Translations under genes and position numbers: made by a program
In this document: positions 46,725 through 54,814 of the stretch, one piece after another
Layout: each line of letters starts with the position of its first letter
Position numbering within the stretch: the stretch's first letter is position 1
Assembly (NCBI RefSeq): GCF_000017265.1
Contig: NC_011144.1
Span: 1,652,001-1,716,000, forward strand
DNA length: 64,000 nucleotides
Source: Phenylobacterium zucineum HLK1
Lineage (GTDB): Bacteria; Pseudomonadota; Alphaproteobacteria; Caulobacterales; Caulobacteraceae
Direction of reading: 5' to 3'
Notes under the pieces: generated by a model
Seen by the model: only the letters and a program-made list of their open reading frames with translations
Database searches by the model: none
What the model was told of the DNA's origin: nothing

Positions 46725-48499
46725 GCGGCAGACCACGCAGGGGGCGCCGCGTCGGCTTCACCGCGGCCGACGGCGCCCGATCCGACGAGCCTGGCGATCA
46801 GGTCGCCGGCCTGCGGTTCACCATCATCGCCCAGGATGGCGGCGCGGTCCTAGTGGACTACACCGCCTTTCGACCACGACGCCTGGCGCTCGCCTTCGCG
46901 CGGGCGCTGCGCCGTCTCGCGGGTTCGGGCGGCCCGCTCGGAGTCCGCACGACGGTCAAGGCCTACGCGGTCACGCTCCCGCGCTTCTTCCAGTATCTGG
47001 CCGCGACAGACGAGCCGGTCGCCGGTCCGGAGGAGCTGCGCGGCCGCCACGTCGACGCCTTCGAGGCGTGGCTGGCGGCGCAGGGGCTCTCGCGCGTCCA
47101 CCTGTTCACCGTCCTGGTGAAGGTGGTCTGCGCCTTGCGGCAGATCGCCGCCGACGCGCCGCAGGCCGTCGCGCCGGACCTGCGCGAGCGGCTGCGCTAC
47201 ATCAGCGCCCAGCCGTACGAGCGGCCCCAGCCGCGCGATACGCTGAGCCCGTTCGTGGCGCACCAGCTCCGCGACGCCGCCCGCGCGGACATCGTGAGCC
47301 TCGTGAGGCGGGTGCTCGCCGGGCCGCCGGCCGAGGCTGACCCGGGCCTGGGCAAGGTGCTCGCCGCGGCGCACGCCGTGATCGCCGCGCGCGGCGTGCT
47401 CACCCAGGAGGATCCGGAGTGGATGCGGCTCTACGGCGCGCGCTGGCGGCGCGGGTTGCAGAGCCCGCAGCTGAGCCACGACCTGCACGCCGCCCACCAT
47501 CTCACCGCCGCGGACGTGGCGCCGTGCCTGGTGCTGCTGTCGCTGGAGACGGGCCTGGAGATCGAGTGCTGCAAGGGGCTCGTCGTCGATTGCCTGCGCA
47601 ACGCGTCCGGCGGCACGGTAGAGATCGCCTATGTGAAGCGCCGCGCCCGCGGCGCCGAGCACAAGACCATCCGCGTGCGCGACGGCGGCTCCACCACGCC
47701 CGGCGGGCTCATCCGCCGCCTCGTCGAGCTCACCGCCGCGGCGCGGCGGCGCCATCCCAGCGACAGCCTCTGGGTCTACTACCGGTCCGGCGCGCTCACC
47801 GCCGGCGTCCGGCACCCCCGCGAGACGATCGACGCCTGGACCGCCCGCCACGGTATCGTCGACGACCAGGGCCGGCCGCTTCGGCTCGTCCTGTCCTCGC
47901 TGCGCAAGACCCACAAGGCGCTCTGGTACCTGAAGACCGAGGGCCGGATGGCTCGCTTCGCCGTCGGCCACACCGCCGAGGTGGCGGCACGGCACTACGC
48001 CGATATTCCCGCCCTGCGGCCGCTGCACGAGGCCACGGTGGCCGACGCCCTGGAGGAGGCGCTGGCGGGTCCGCGGCTGGTCGCGTTGGACGCGGCGGCG
48101 CTCGACGCCACCAGCGGCGCGCCTGATCCTTCGCCGCCCCCACATGATGCTGGCCCGTCGGCGCAGGACCTCTGGCTGGCGAGCTGCAACGGCTTCTACG
48201 CCAGCCCGTTCGGCGAGGCGGGGTCGCCATGCCCGACACCGTTCTGGGGCTGCCTCAAGTGCCGCAACGCAGTGATCACCGCGCGCAAGCTGCCGGCGAT
48301 CCTGGGCTTCCTCGCCTTCGTGGAGGCCGAGCGGGCGGGGCTGGCCGTCGGCGACTGGGCCGCCAAGTTCGGCGAGGTTCACGCCCGGATCACCCGCCAC
48401 ATCCTGCCGGCGTTCTCCGACGCCGTCGTGGAGCAGGCCCGCGCGGCGCTCACCGACCGACCACCTGTGGCCTACCTGCCGCCGGAAGCCCGCGGGTGA
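46721..48499 (+). CDS. tyrosine recombinase B of the trio
   Basis: 592 aa, GTG start overlapping recombinase A's stop. N-terminal core-binding part (FFQYLAATDEPVAGPEELRG) and a divergent catalytic domain: LLSLETGLEIECCKGLVVDC in place of the usual Arg block, SLRKTHKALWYLKTEGRMAR (R-K-T-H), VGHTAEVAARHYADIPAL with the Tyr. A C-terminal Cys-containing segment (CNGFYASPFGEAGSPCPTPF, CLKCRNAV) looks like a zinc-binding extension. Such middle recombinases are always odd in RIT operons. Confidence 0.85.
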   Translation: MSGRPRRGRRVGFTAADGARSDEPGDQVAGLRFTIIAQDGGAVLVDYTAFRPRRLALAFARALRRLAGSGGPLGVRTTVKAYAVTLPRFFQYLAATDEPVAGPEELRGRHVDAFEAWLAAQGLSRVHLFTVLVKVVCALRQIAADAPQAVAPDLRERLRYISAQPYERPQPRDTLSPFVAHQLRDAARADIVSLVRRVLAGPPAEADPGLGKVLAAAHAVIAARGVLTQEDPEWMRLYGARWRRGLQSPQLSHDLHAAHHLTAADVAPCLVLLSLETGLEIECCKGLVVDCLRNASGGTVEIAYVKRRARGAEHKTIRVRDGGSTTPGGLIRRLVELTAAARRRHPSDSLWVYYRSGALTAGVRHPRETIDAWTARHGIVDDQGRPLRLVLSSLRKTHKALWYLKTEGRMARFAVGHTAEVAARHYADIPALRPLHEATVADALEEALAGPRLVALDAAALDATSGAPDPSPPPHDAGPSAQDLWLASCNGFYASPFGEAGSPCPTPFWGCLKCRNAVITARKLPAILGFLAFVEAERAGLAVGDWAAKFGEVHARITRHILPAFSDAVVEQARAALTDRPPVAYLPPEARG

Positions 48500-50700
48500 C
48501 CGCGCGCCCATCCCTCCAGCCGGCCGAGGAGTTCGACACCCGGCCGGTCCTGATGACGGCGCCGCTCCGGGCGGGTTTCCAGCGCGCCGATCTCTCCCGT
48601 TACGGCGACTCCGTCTGGGACCTCTCGCCCGCGGTGTTCCGCGAGAACGCCCGGCGCTGCCACGTGACGGTCCGCTTCGATGGCGTCGGCGATCCGGCTA
48701 CGGCCGCCGCGCTTCGCGAGTACCTCCACACCCGGCTCAACGTCGCGCGGCCTGGCGGCCGCCCGGTGCTGCCGCCGGCCAGCGCGCGCGGCGCCTTCAA
48801 CCGCTGCCGCCGGTTCTTGGCGTTCGTCACCGCCGAGCTCGGGTGTTGCGATCCCGGCCGGGCCGACCAGGCGCTGGCGGACCGCTACGCCAAGGTTCTC
48901 CGGGACGCAGGGCTCAGGCCTACCGCCATCTCGCACCTGCTGGAGGTCGTGTTCGATCTCTTCGCCCTGCGCGATCGGCTGCCGACCGCGCGGCTCGCCT
49001 TCGAGCCCTGGCCCGGCCGCTCCCCTGCGCTGGTCGCCGGCGTCAGGGGCGGCCCCGCCGAGAACCGCACGCCGCGCATTCCCGAGCCGGTCATGGCGCC
49101 GCTGCTCGCCTGGTCGCTGCGCTACATCGACCTGTTCGCCGCCGACATCTTCGCCGCCCGGGCCGAGCTGACCGGGCTCGAGCGTCGGCGCGACGCGCTC
49201 CTGCGCCAGGATGCGCCCCTGGCCGGGCTGGAGCGACGCCGGCGCCGGCGCGAGCGCCTGGCGGCCTTTTTCGACCAGCGGCGCGCGGAGGGCCGCGGCG
49301 TGCCGATCTGGACGAGCGCCCACAACGGCATCTGGCGGCGCGATCCTGCGACGGGAGAGGTCACCCCGCCCATCAACGCCCACCTCCTGCACCTCCACGT
49401 CGGGATCGACGCGCAGGACCAGCCCGGCGACCACCTGCAGCTCGACGGCGGCGCGCCCGACCTGATCGCCGCCGCCGTCGCCGAGCTCGGGGTGGAGGTA
49501 GGCGGCCTGGATGCCGCCATCGCCGAGCTTCCCGGCGCGGGTCATCCATGGCGACCGCGCTTCGACGCCAAGACGCTGGCGCGGGAGGAGCGGATGCTGC
49601 AGGCCGCCTGCTACGTCGTCTGCGCCTATCTCACCGGCATGCGCGATTGCGAGGTCCAGGCCATGCGCTCGGGTTGCCTCTCGCTCACGCGCAGCGAGGA
49701 CGGCGTGATCCTTCGCCATCGCCTGCGCTCCACCGCTTACAAGGGCAAGCGGGCGATCGGCGAGCCCGCCGAGTGGGTCACCATCGCCCCGGTGGCCCGC
49801 GCCGTGGAGGTGCTGGCCCAGCTTTCCGCCGCCCCGGCGGCCGCCCGCGGCGTCGATACTCTGTGGCCGGTGCTGTCGCTGAAGACCGGGACCAAGGCCC
49901 ACGTCTCGGCCGAGATCGTGCGCCAGCTCAACGCCTTCCGCGATCACCTCGACGGCCTGTTCGGCAGCCCCGGTGAGCCGGTCATCCCGCGCGATCCGGA
50001 CGGCGCGCCCTGGCGCTTCACCACGCGGCAGTTCCGCCGCACCATCGCCTGGCACATCGCCAACCGCCCGTTCGGGACCGTGGCCGGCATGATCCAGTAC
50101 AAGCACGCCTCGGTCGCCGCCTTCGAGGGCTACGCCGGGTCCAGCCGCTCGGGGTTCCGCGCCGAGGTCGAGGCCCAGCGCCGCCTTGGCCAGCTCGACG
50201 ACATCCTGGATTATTTCGATCGGCGCCAGGGCGGCGCAACGCTTTCCGGCCCCGCCGCCGGCAAGGTCGCCCGCACGCTCGACGCCGCGGCCGAGGCGCT
50301 GGGGCCGTCGCCGGTGATACTCGCCGACCGCGGACGGCTCCGGGCCCTGCTGGCGAGCCCGGCGCGCAGCCTGCATCCCGGCGTCCTCGCCGACTGCTTC
50401 TTCGACCCGGCGACGGCGCTCTGCCTCATCGGCCGCTCCGGCGAGGCCTCCGGGCCGGCCATTCCGCTCTGCCAGCCGACCCGCTGTCCTAACGCCTGCA
50501 TCACGGCGCGCCACCGGCCGGCATGGTCGCGGGCCGCCGACGACGCGCGCGGTCTCCTGCGCGAGAAGCGCCTGTCGCCGGCGCAGCGCACCGTCCTGGC
50601 CGGCGAGCTGGCGCGGTTCACGGCCGTTCTGGACGGCATCGACGGCGCGCCTGGACCTAACCAGGCTTCGCCGGGGCCTCCGCGTAGAGCGCCAGGATGA
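48496..50700 (+). CDS. tyrosine recombinase C of the trio (large)
   Basis: 734 aa from GTG 48496, overlapping B's stop. Large N-terminal part, then the catalytic domain: AYLTGMRDCEVQAMRSGCLS (Arg), RFTTRQFRRTIAWHIANRPF (R-R-T/H), MIQYKHASVAAFEGYAGSSR (K-H and Tyr). C-terminal Cys motifs (CFFDPATALCLIG, CQPTRCPNACITARHRPAW) parallel those of B. Its last 44 bases overlap the convergent merR gene. Confidence 0.85.
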   Translation: MTARPSLQPAEEFDTRPVLMTAPLRAGFQRADLSRYGDSVWDLSPAVFRENARRCHVTVRFDGVGDPATAAALREYLHTRLNVARPGGRPVLPPASARGAFNRCRRFLAFVTAELGCCDPGRADQALADRYAKVLRDAGLRPTAISHLLEVVFDLFALRDRLPTARLAFEPWPGRSPALVAGVRGGPAENRTPRIPEPVMAPLLAWSLRYIDLFAADIFAARAELTGLERRRDALLRQDAPLAGLERRRRRRERLAAFFDQRRAEGRGVPIWTSAHNGIWRRDPATGEVTPPINAHLLHLHVGIDAQDQPGDHLQLDGGAPDLIAAAVAELGVEVGGLDAAIAELPGAGHPWRPRFDAKTLAREERMLQAACYVVCAYLTGMRDCEVQAMRSGCLSLTRSEDGVILRHRLRSTAYKGKRAIGEPAEWVTIAPVARAVEVLAQLSAAPAAARGVDTLWPVLSLKTGTKAHVSAEIVRQLNAFRDHLDGLFGSPGEPVIPRDPDGAPWRFTTRQFRRTIAWHIANRPFGTVAGMIQYKHASVAAFEGYAGSSRSGFRAEVEAQRRLGQLDDILDYFDRRQGGATLSGPAAGKVARTLDAAAEALGPSPVILADRGRLRALLASPARSLHPGVLADCFFDPATALCLIGRSGEASGPAIPLCQPTRCPNACITARHRPAWSRAADDARGLLREKRLSPAQRTVLAGELARFTAVLDGIDGAPGPNQASPGPPRRAPG

Positions 50701-51076
50701 GCGGACAGCCGGGGTCCAGCCCCGCGTCGCAGGCTCGGACGGAGTCGGCGAGCACCCGTTCCATCCGCCTGAGGTCGGCGATCCGCGCCCGCACGTCCTT
50801 CAGGTGCGACCCGGCGAGCTCACGCACCTCGGCGCAGGCGGACTGCCCGCCGGCGGCGAGCCCCAGGAGGGCGCGCACCTCGTCCAGCGTGAAGCCCAGC
50901 TCGCGGGCCCGGCGCACGAAGCCCAGCCGGCCCACGTCTTCTGCCCCATAGCTGCGGTAGCGGCCGCGTCGCGGCGGGGCGGGCAAGAGGCCGATCCGCT
51001 CGTAGTAGCGGATCGTCTCGATGTTGCAGCCGGTGCGGCGCGAGAGCTCGCCGATGGGTATCGCGGTGTCCGCCAT
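50657..51076 (-). CDS. merR: mercury-responsive MerR regulator
   Basis: 139 aa. MerR HTH (IGELSRRTGCNIETIRYYER, YRSYGAEDVGRLGFVRRARE) and the three Hg(II)-binding Cys of MerR: SACAEV, RACDAG and PGCPLI, with LAGSHLKDVRARIADLRRME between, as in the Tn501 protein. This pattern separates it from CueR. Divergent from the merT-like gene with the operator between. Represses or activates at the 19-bp-spacer promoter. Confidence 0.92.
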   Translation of the reverse strand: MADTAIPIGELSRRTGCNIETIRYYERIGLLPAPPRRGRYRSYGAEDVGRLGFVRRARELGFTLDEVRALLGLAAGGQSACAEVRELAGSHLKDVRARIADLRRMERVLADSVRACDAGLDPGCPLILALYAEAPAKPG

Positions 51077-51097
51077 GCAAAGCCTTCCGATTAGGGC

Positions 51098-51128
51098 TTG
51101 AGTCTGTAGTCGCTACAGATGGCATCGT
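51098..51128 (+). promoter_or_regulatory. MerR-type promoter/operator (PmerT)
   Basis: TTGAGT (51098-51103), 19-base spacer containing the dyad CTGTAGTCGCTACAG, then CATCGT (51123-51128). Lies between divergent merR and merT-like genes. Confidence 0.85.
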
Positions 51129-51156
51129 GGGCGGCATGGCGCCAGGAGACGACGGC

Positions 51157-51570
51157 ATGACGGCGAGCAGCGGGCCCCAGGTCCGACGAGAGGGACAGGG
51201 CGGCAAGCCCATCGAGGCCGGCCTGAGCTGGGCCGCCGTCACCGCCGCGGCGGGCGCGGTCTTCGCCTGGGCCGCGTGCTGCGTGCTGCCGATGTCGCTG
51301 GCGCTGGCCGGCCTTGGCCTCGGCGGCCTGAGCTGGTTCGCCGAGCAGCGCACCTGGATCACGCTCGCGGCGCTGGGCGCGACCGGCGCGGGCTGGCTCC
51401 TGGCCTGGCGCCGCGCCCGGATGTGCCGGACGGACGGCGCCTGCGCCCCGCCGTCGCGGCTCGGGACCGGGCTGCTGGCCGCGGCCACGCTGCTTGCGCT
51501 GCTCGCGCTCGTCTGGCAGCCGCTCGTCGAGCCCTGGGCCCTGGCCCTGATCCGGAGCGCCCGCGGATGA
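51157..51570 (+). CDS. merT: MerT-like mercuric ion transporter
   Basis: 137 aa with three membrane helices. First helix carries the vicinal Cys pair in FAWAACCVLPMSLALAGL; a cytoplasmic loop has MCRTDGACAPP, the second Cys pair; then a third helix. Transports Hg(II) inward for reduction. ATG 51157 is preceded by AGGAG; an in-frame GTG at 51127 sits on the -10 element. No MerP gene is present between it and the next gene. Confidence 0.88.
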   Translation: MTASSGPQVRREGQGGKPIEAGLSWAAVTAAAGAVFAWAACCVLPMSLALAGLGLGGLSWFAEQRTWITLAALGATGAGWLLAWRRARMCRTDGACAPPSRLGTGLLAAATLLALLALVWQPLVEPWALALIRSARG

Positions 51571-51791
51571 GTGACGTGCAGATCGAGCTTCGCTCCACGC
51601 TCACCTGCCCGCACTGCGGCCAGCGGACGACGGAGACCATGCCGACCGACGCCTGCCAGTATTTCTACGACTGCCGGGGCTGCGGCGTGGTGCTCAAGCC
51701 CAAGCCGGGAGACTGCTGCGTCTACTGCTCCTATGGCGACGTGCCCTGTCCGCCGATCCAGGAGGGCGGCAGCGAGGCGTGCTGCGCGTGA
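51567..51791 (+). CDS. GDCCVxC-domain small protein of mer operon
   Basis: 74 aa. Zinc-ribbon-like start (LTCPHCGQRTTETMPTDAC, YFYDCRGCGVVLKPKP) then GDCCVYCSYGDVPCPPIQEG and C-terminal CC. This is the GDCCVxC family seen in mercury operons, sometimes with Sec in place of a Cys; here all positions are Cys. Function unknown, likely Hg(II) binding or relay. Start overlaps the merT stop by ATGA. Confidence 0.85.
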   Translation: MSDVQIELRSTLTCPHCGQRTTETMPTDACQYFYDCRGCGVVLKPKPGDCCVYCSYGDVPCPPIQEGGSEACCA

Positions 51792-51802
51792 CGATGGCCC
51801 TG

Positions 51803-51833
51803 TTGACTCTGTAGCCGCTACAGACGCTACGCC
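51803..51833 (+). promoter_or_regulatory. second MerR-type promoter/operator
   Basis: TTGACT (51803-51808), 19-base spacer with CTGTAGCCGCTACAG, then TACGCC. The dyad differs from the first operator by one central base. It would drive the membrane-protein and MerA-like genes separately from merT. Confidence 0.8.
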
Positions 51834-51853
51834 AGGATTGGAGGTAGTCGATC

Positions 51854-52240
51854 ATGGCCTCGCATGACCAAGCCGCACCAAGGTCGCGGGACTTCCTGGC
51901 CCGGCCGTTGAGCGCGATCCTCTGGTGGGGGCTGCCGCTCGCGGCGGGCTGGTCGGCGGACTTCCTGCCGATCACCCAGACGGCCACGACGCTCGTCTGG
52001 ACCGCCGCGCTCGCCTGGATGGGCGCGGGCTGCACCCTCAACGCCCGCCGCTGCCATCGGCTGCACTGCTACGTCTCGGCTCCGGTGCTGTTCCTGGGCG
52101 CGATCGGCACGCTGGCGGCCGCCCTGGGGTTCGCGCCGTTCGGCCCGCATACCGCCAGCTACGTGATCCACACGACCTTGGTGCTCGCACTCTCCACGTT
52201 CCTGGTCGAGCCGGTCTGGGGCAAGTACCGGTCCCGCTGA
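51854..52240 (+). CDS. four-helix membrane protein of mer operon, unknown family
   Basis: 128 aa. Hydrophobic segments ILWWGLPLAAGWSADFL, ATTLVWTAALAWMGAG, YVSAPVLFLGAIGTLAAALG and YVIHTTLVLALSTFLV. Cys/His cluster GCTLNARRCHRLHCY on the loop after helix two could bind Hg(II). GGAGG before the ATG. I do not recognise a named Mer transporter (not MerC, E or F); a mercury transport role is inferred from the operon and its own MerR box. Confidence 0.7.
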   Translation: MASHDQAAPRSRDFLARPLSAILWWGLPLAAGWSADFLPITQTATTLVWTAALAWMGAGCTLNARRCHRLHCYVSAPVLFLGAIGTLAAALGFAPFGPHTASYVIHTTLVLALSTFLVEPVWGKYRSR

Positions 52241-52274
52241 TCGTTCGTCGGCGTGACCGTCGCAGGAGGACGCC

Positions 52275-53621
52275 ATGGCCGGCTACGACCTGATCGTCAT
52301 CGGCAGCGGCACCGCCGCCCAGGTTGCGGTCGGCCGTGTCCGCGCGGCCGGCTGGTCCGTCGCGGTGATCGACCATCGCCCGTTCGGCGGGACCTGCGCG
52401 CTGCGCGGCTGCGATCCGAAGAAGATGCTGGTCAGCGGCGAGGAGGCCCTCGACGCCGCCGCGCGCATGGCCGGACACGGCGTCGAGGGCGCCCTGGCGA
52501 TCGACTGGCCGGGCCTGATGGCGTTCAAGCGGACGTTCACCGATCCGATCCCGGCCAAGCAGGAGGCCCGCTACGCCGCGCTGGGCGTCGACGCTTTCCA
52601 TGGGACCGCCCGCTTCGTGGGTCCCGATAGGGTCGCGGTTGACGGCCACACCCTGCAGGCCCGCCACATCCTGATCGCCAGCGGCGCGCGCCCGGTCCCG
52701 CTCGGCATCCCGGGCGAGGACCTGGTCGTCACGAGCGACGCGTTCATGGAGATCGAGGCCCTCCCGCGCCGCATCGTGCTGATCGGCGGCGGCTACGTCG
52801 CCGCGGAGTTCTCGCACCTGGTCGCGCGCGCCGGCGCCGAGGTCACCATCCTGCAACGGGCTGCGCGGCTCTTGCCGCACTTCGATCCCGACGCAGTGGG
52901 CTGGCTCATGCCGCGGTTCCGGGAGCTCCGCATCGCCGTCGAGACCGGCGCGACGGTCACCCGCGTCGAGCAGTCGCACGACGGCTTGCGCGTCCACGCC
53001 TCCCGGCGTGACGGGCCGCACCTCAGCGTCGCAGCCGACCTGGTGGTCCACGCGGCTGGGCGCGGTCCCGACCTCGACGCCCTGGACCTGGCGGCCGGCG
53101 ACGTCGCCGCGCGGGACGGCCGTCTGCAGCTGAACGACCACCTGCAGAGCGTCTCCAACCCACGGGTCTATGCCGCCGGCGACGCGGCCGGCGTGGGGCC
53201 GCCGCTGACGCCGGTCTCCAGCCACGACGCCAAGGTGGTCGCCGCCAACCTGCTCGACGGCCCCTCGCACCGGCCCGACTATCGCGGCGTCCCGAGCGTC
53301 GCCTTCACCGTGCCGGCCATCGCCGCCGTCGGGCTGTCGGAGGACGAGGCGCATCGCCAGGGGCTCAGGTTCCGGGTCAACGCCGCTTCCACGCCGGACT
53401 GGTTCACCGCGCGGCGCCTGGCCGAGCGGGTCTACGGCCACAAGGTGCTCATCGAGGAGGCCACCGACCGGATCCTCGGCGCGCACCTGGTGGGGCCGCA
53501 CGCCGAGGAGGTGATCAACCTCTTCGGCCTCGCCATCCGCCACGGGCTCACCGCGGCCGACCTGCGATCCACCATGTTCGCCTATCCGACCGGCGCATCG
53601 GACGTGAGCTCCATGCTCTGA
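52275..53621 (+). CDS. MerA-like FAD/NAD(P) disulfide oxidoreductase
   Basis: 448 aa. FAD-binding (DLIVIGSGTAAQVAVGRVRA), redox disulfide GGTCALRGCDPKKML, NAD(P)-binding (IVLIGGGYVAAEFSHLVARA), second FAD motif RVYAAGDAAG and dimerisation domain. Unlike classical mercuric reductase it lacks the N-terminal HMA domain and the C-terminal vicinal Cys pair, ending ...YPTGASDVSSML; the usual His-Pro base is also absent at FAYPTGA. The active-site text is closer to the glutathione-reductase-like branch. Its mer context suggests Hg(II) reduction or thiol reduction. Confidence 0.82.
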   Translation: MAGYDLIVIGSGTAAQVAVGRVRAAGWSVAVIDHRPFGGTCALRGCDPKKMLVSGEEALDAAARMAGHGVEGALAIDWPGLMAFKRTFTDPIPAKQEARYAALGVDAFHGTARFVGPDRVAVDGHTLQARHILIASGARPVPLGIPGEDLVVTSDAFMEIEALPRRIVLIGGGYVAAEFSHLVARAGAEVTILQRAARLLPHFDPDAVGWLMPRFRELRIAVETGATVTRVEQSHDGLRVHASRRDGPHLSVAADLVVHAAGRGPDLDALDLAAGDVAARDGRLQLNDHLQSVSNPRVYAAGDAAGVGPPLTPVSSHDAKVVAANLLDGPSHRPDYRGVPSVAFTVPAIAAVGLSEDEAHRQGLRFRVNAASTPDWFTARRLAERVYGHKVLIEEATDRILGAHLVGPHAEEVINLFGLAIRHGLTAADLRSTMFAYPTGASDVSSML

Positions 53622-53823
53622 GACGAAGGTTCGGCGGCAGGCCCGGCAGCGCCGGGCCACCCCGGCGATCGGCGGAGCAGGCGCTGGCCGCGCCCGGCCT
53701 GCAACGGCGCGCTTCCGCGCCGTCCTCCGCTCCGCTGCGGCCTTCGGTGCAGGCCGGTCCCGCCCATCGCTGAAGGCGCTCCGCCGCCGGGGATGGGCCT
53801 CGGCGGGACCCGGAGTTCCGATC
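53622..53823. other. GC-rich leader before second ardC
   Basis: 202 bases with no gene; similar low-complexity style to the leaders before DUF736 and parB. Confidence 0.35.
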
Positions 53824-54720
53824 ATGCCTTCTCATCGCGCAGACATCTACGCTCGCATCACCGGCGAGATCGTCGCCGCCATCGAAGCCGGCGCCGGCGA
53901 GTTCAGGATGCCGTGGCATCACGACGGCGCCGCGACCAGCCGACCCGTCAACGTCGCCTCGTCCCGGCCGTACCGGGGCGTGAACATCCTGGCCTTATGG
54001 ATCGCCGCGCGCGAGGCCGGCTATCCGTCCGGCCTCTGGGGCACCTACCGCCAGTGGCTGGCGCTGGGCGCGCAGGTTCGCAAGGGCGAGCACGCCACCT
54101 CGATCGTGCTCTGGAAGACCCTGCGCCCCGCAGGCGGCGACGAAGGCGACGAGCCCGAGGCGCCAGGCGGCCGCACGCGGATGTTCGCCCGCGGCTACGC
54201 GGTGTTCAACCTGGCCCAGGTCGACGGCTATGCGCCCGCGGCGTCGCCGCAGCTTCCTGAGTCCGAGCGCCTGGCCCACGCGGAAGCGTTCTGGTCCCGC
54301 CTCGGCATCGTCACCGTCTACGGCGGCTCGGAGGCCTACTACCTGCCGTCGAAGGACACGGTGTTCATGCCGCCGTTCTCGGCCTTCCACGACGCCGGCG
54401 CGCATTACAGCACCCTCTATCACGAGGGGGTTCACGCGACGGCTGCACGCCATCGCTGCAACCGTGATCTCTCCGGCCGCTTCGGCTCCGAGGCTTACGC
54501 CATGGAGGAGGTGGTCGCGGACCTGGGTTCGGCGCTGATCCTGGCCGACCTCGGCATCGCGGTCCACCCGCGGCCGGACCACGCCGCCTACATCGCCTCC
54601 TGGCTGAAGGTGCTGAAGAACGACACCTCGGCGATCTTCACGGCCGCCTCCAAGGCCCAGGCCGCCGCCGACTGGATGCACGCCCAGCAGCCTGCGGCGC
54701 AGGCGGACGTCGCCGCATGA
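53824..54720 (+). CDS. ardC: ArdC-type antirestriction protein, intact second copy
   Basis: 298 aa. ArdC_N part (ADIYARITGEIVAAIEAGAG, YRGVNILALWIAAREAGY, YRQWLALGAQVRKGEHATSI, MFARGYAVFNLAQVDGY) and a zincin C-terminal part with HEGVH in STLYHEGVHATAARHRC and the third ligand region AYAMEEVVADLGSA. Homologous over its length to the broken 302-aa copy outside the element but clearly diverged. Carried inside the element that disrupts the first copy, so it may replace the lost function. Confidence 0.9.
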   Translation: MPSHRADIYARITGEIVAAIEAGAGEFRMPWHHDGAATSRPVNVASSRPYRGVNILALWIAAREAGYPSGLWGTYRQWLALGAQVRKGEHATSIVLWKTLRPAGGDEGDEPEAPGGRTRMFARGYAVFNLAQVDGYAPAASPQLPESERLAHAEAFWSRLGIVTVYGGSEAYYLPSKDTVFMPPFSAFHDAGAHYSTLYHEGVHATAARHRCNRDLSGRFGSEAYAMEEVVADLGSALILADLGIAVHPRPDHAAYIASWLKVLKNDTSAIFTAASKAQAAADWMHAQQPAAQADVAA

Positions 54721-54762
54721 CAGGTCGTCTCGCGGCGGGCGCGTCCCCGTGTCCGCCGCCCC

Positions 54763-54799
54763 GTGTTGATGGAGTGTTGATGGCCCAGCGTGTTGACTG
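54763..54799 (+). repeat. three iterated GTGTTGA repeats at the right end
   Basis: GTGTTGATGG at 54763-54772 and 54774-54783, and GTGTTGACTG at 54790-54799, the last running into the inverted end. Probable recombinase arm-binding sites; unproven. Confidence 0.55.
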
Positions 54800-54808
54800 T
54801 CAGGATAA

Positions 54809-54814
54809 GTCGCC
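54809..54814 (+). repeat. 6-bp direct repeat GTCGCC at right end of recombinase element
   Basis: Second copy of the flanking hexamer; the ardC frame resumes at 54815. Confidence 0.85.

Larger units (their letters stand above)
45137..54808 (+). mobile_element. 9.67-kb recombinase-in-trio (RIT-like) element with mer genes and ardC cargo
   Basis: Ends are TTATCTGGACAGTC (45137-45150) and, inverted, TTATCCTGACAGTC (complement of 54795-54808): 12 of 14 identical. GTCGCC flanks both sides. Contents: three overlapping tyrosine recombinases, merR, merT-like, GDCCVxC protein, membrane protein, MerA-like flavoprotein, ardC. Removing 45137-54808 and one GTCGCC restores ardC exactly (ELVA-ELGAA). Ordinary RIT elements carry little beyond the three recombinases. 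Confidence 0.9.
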
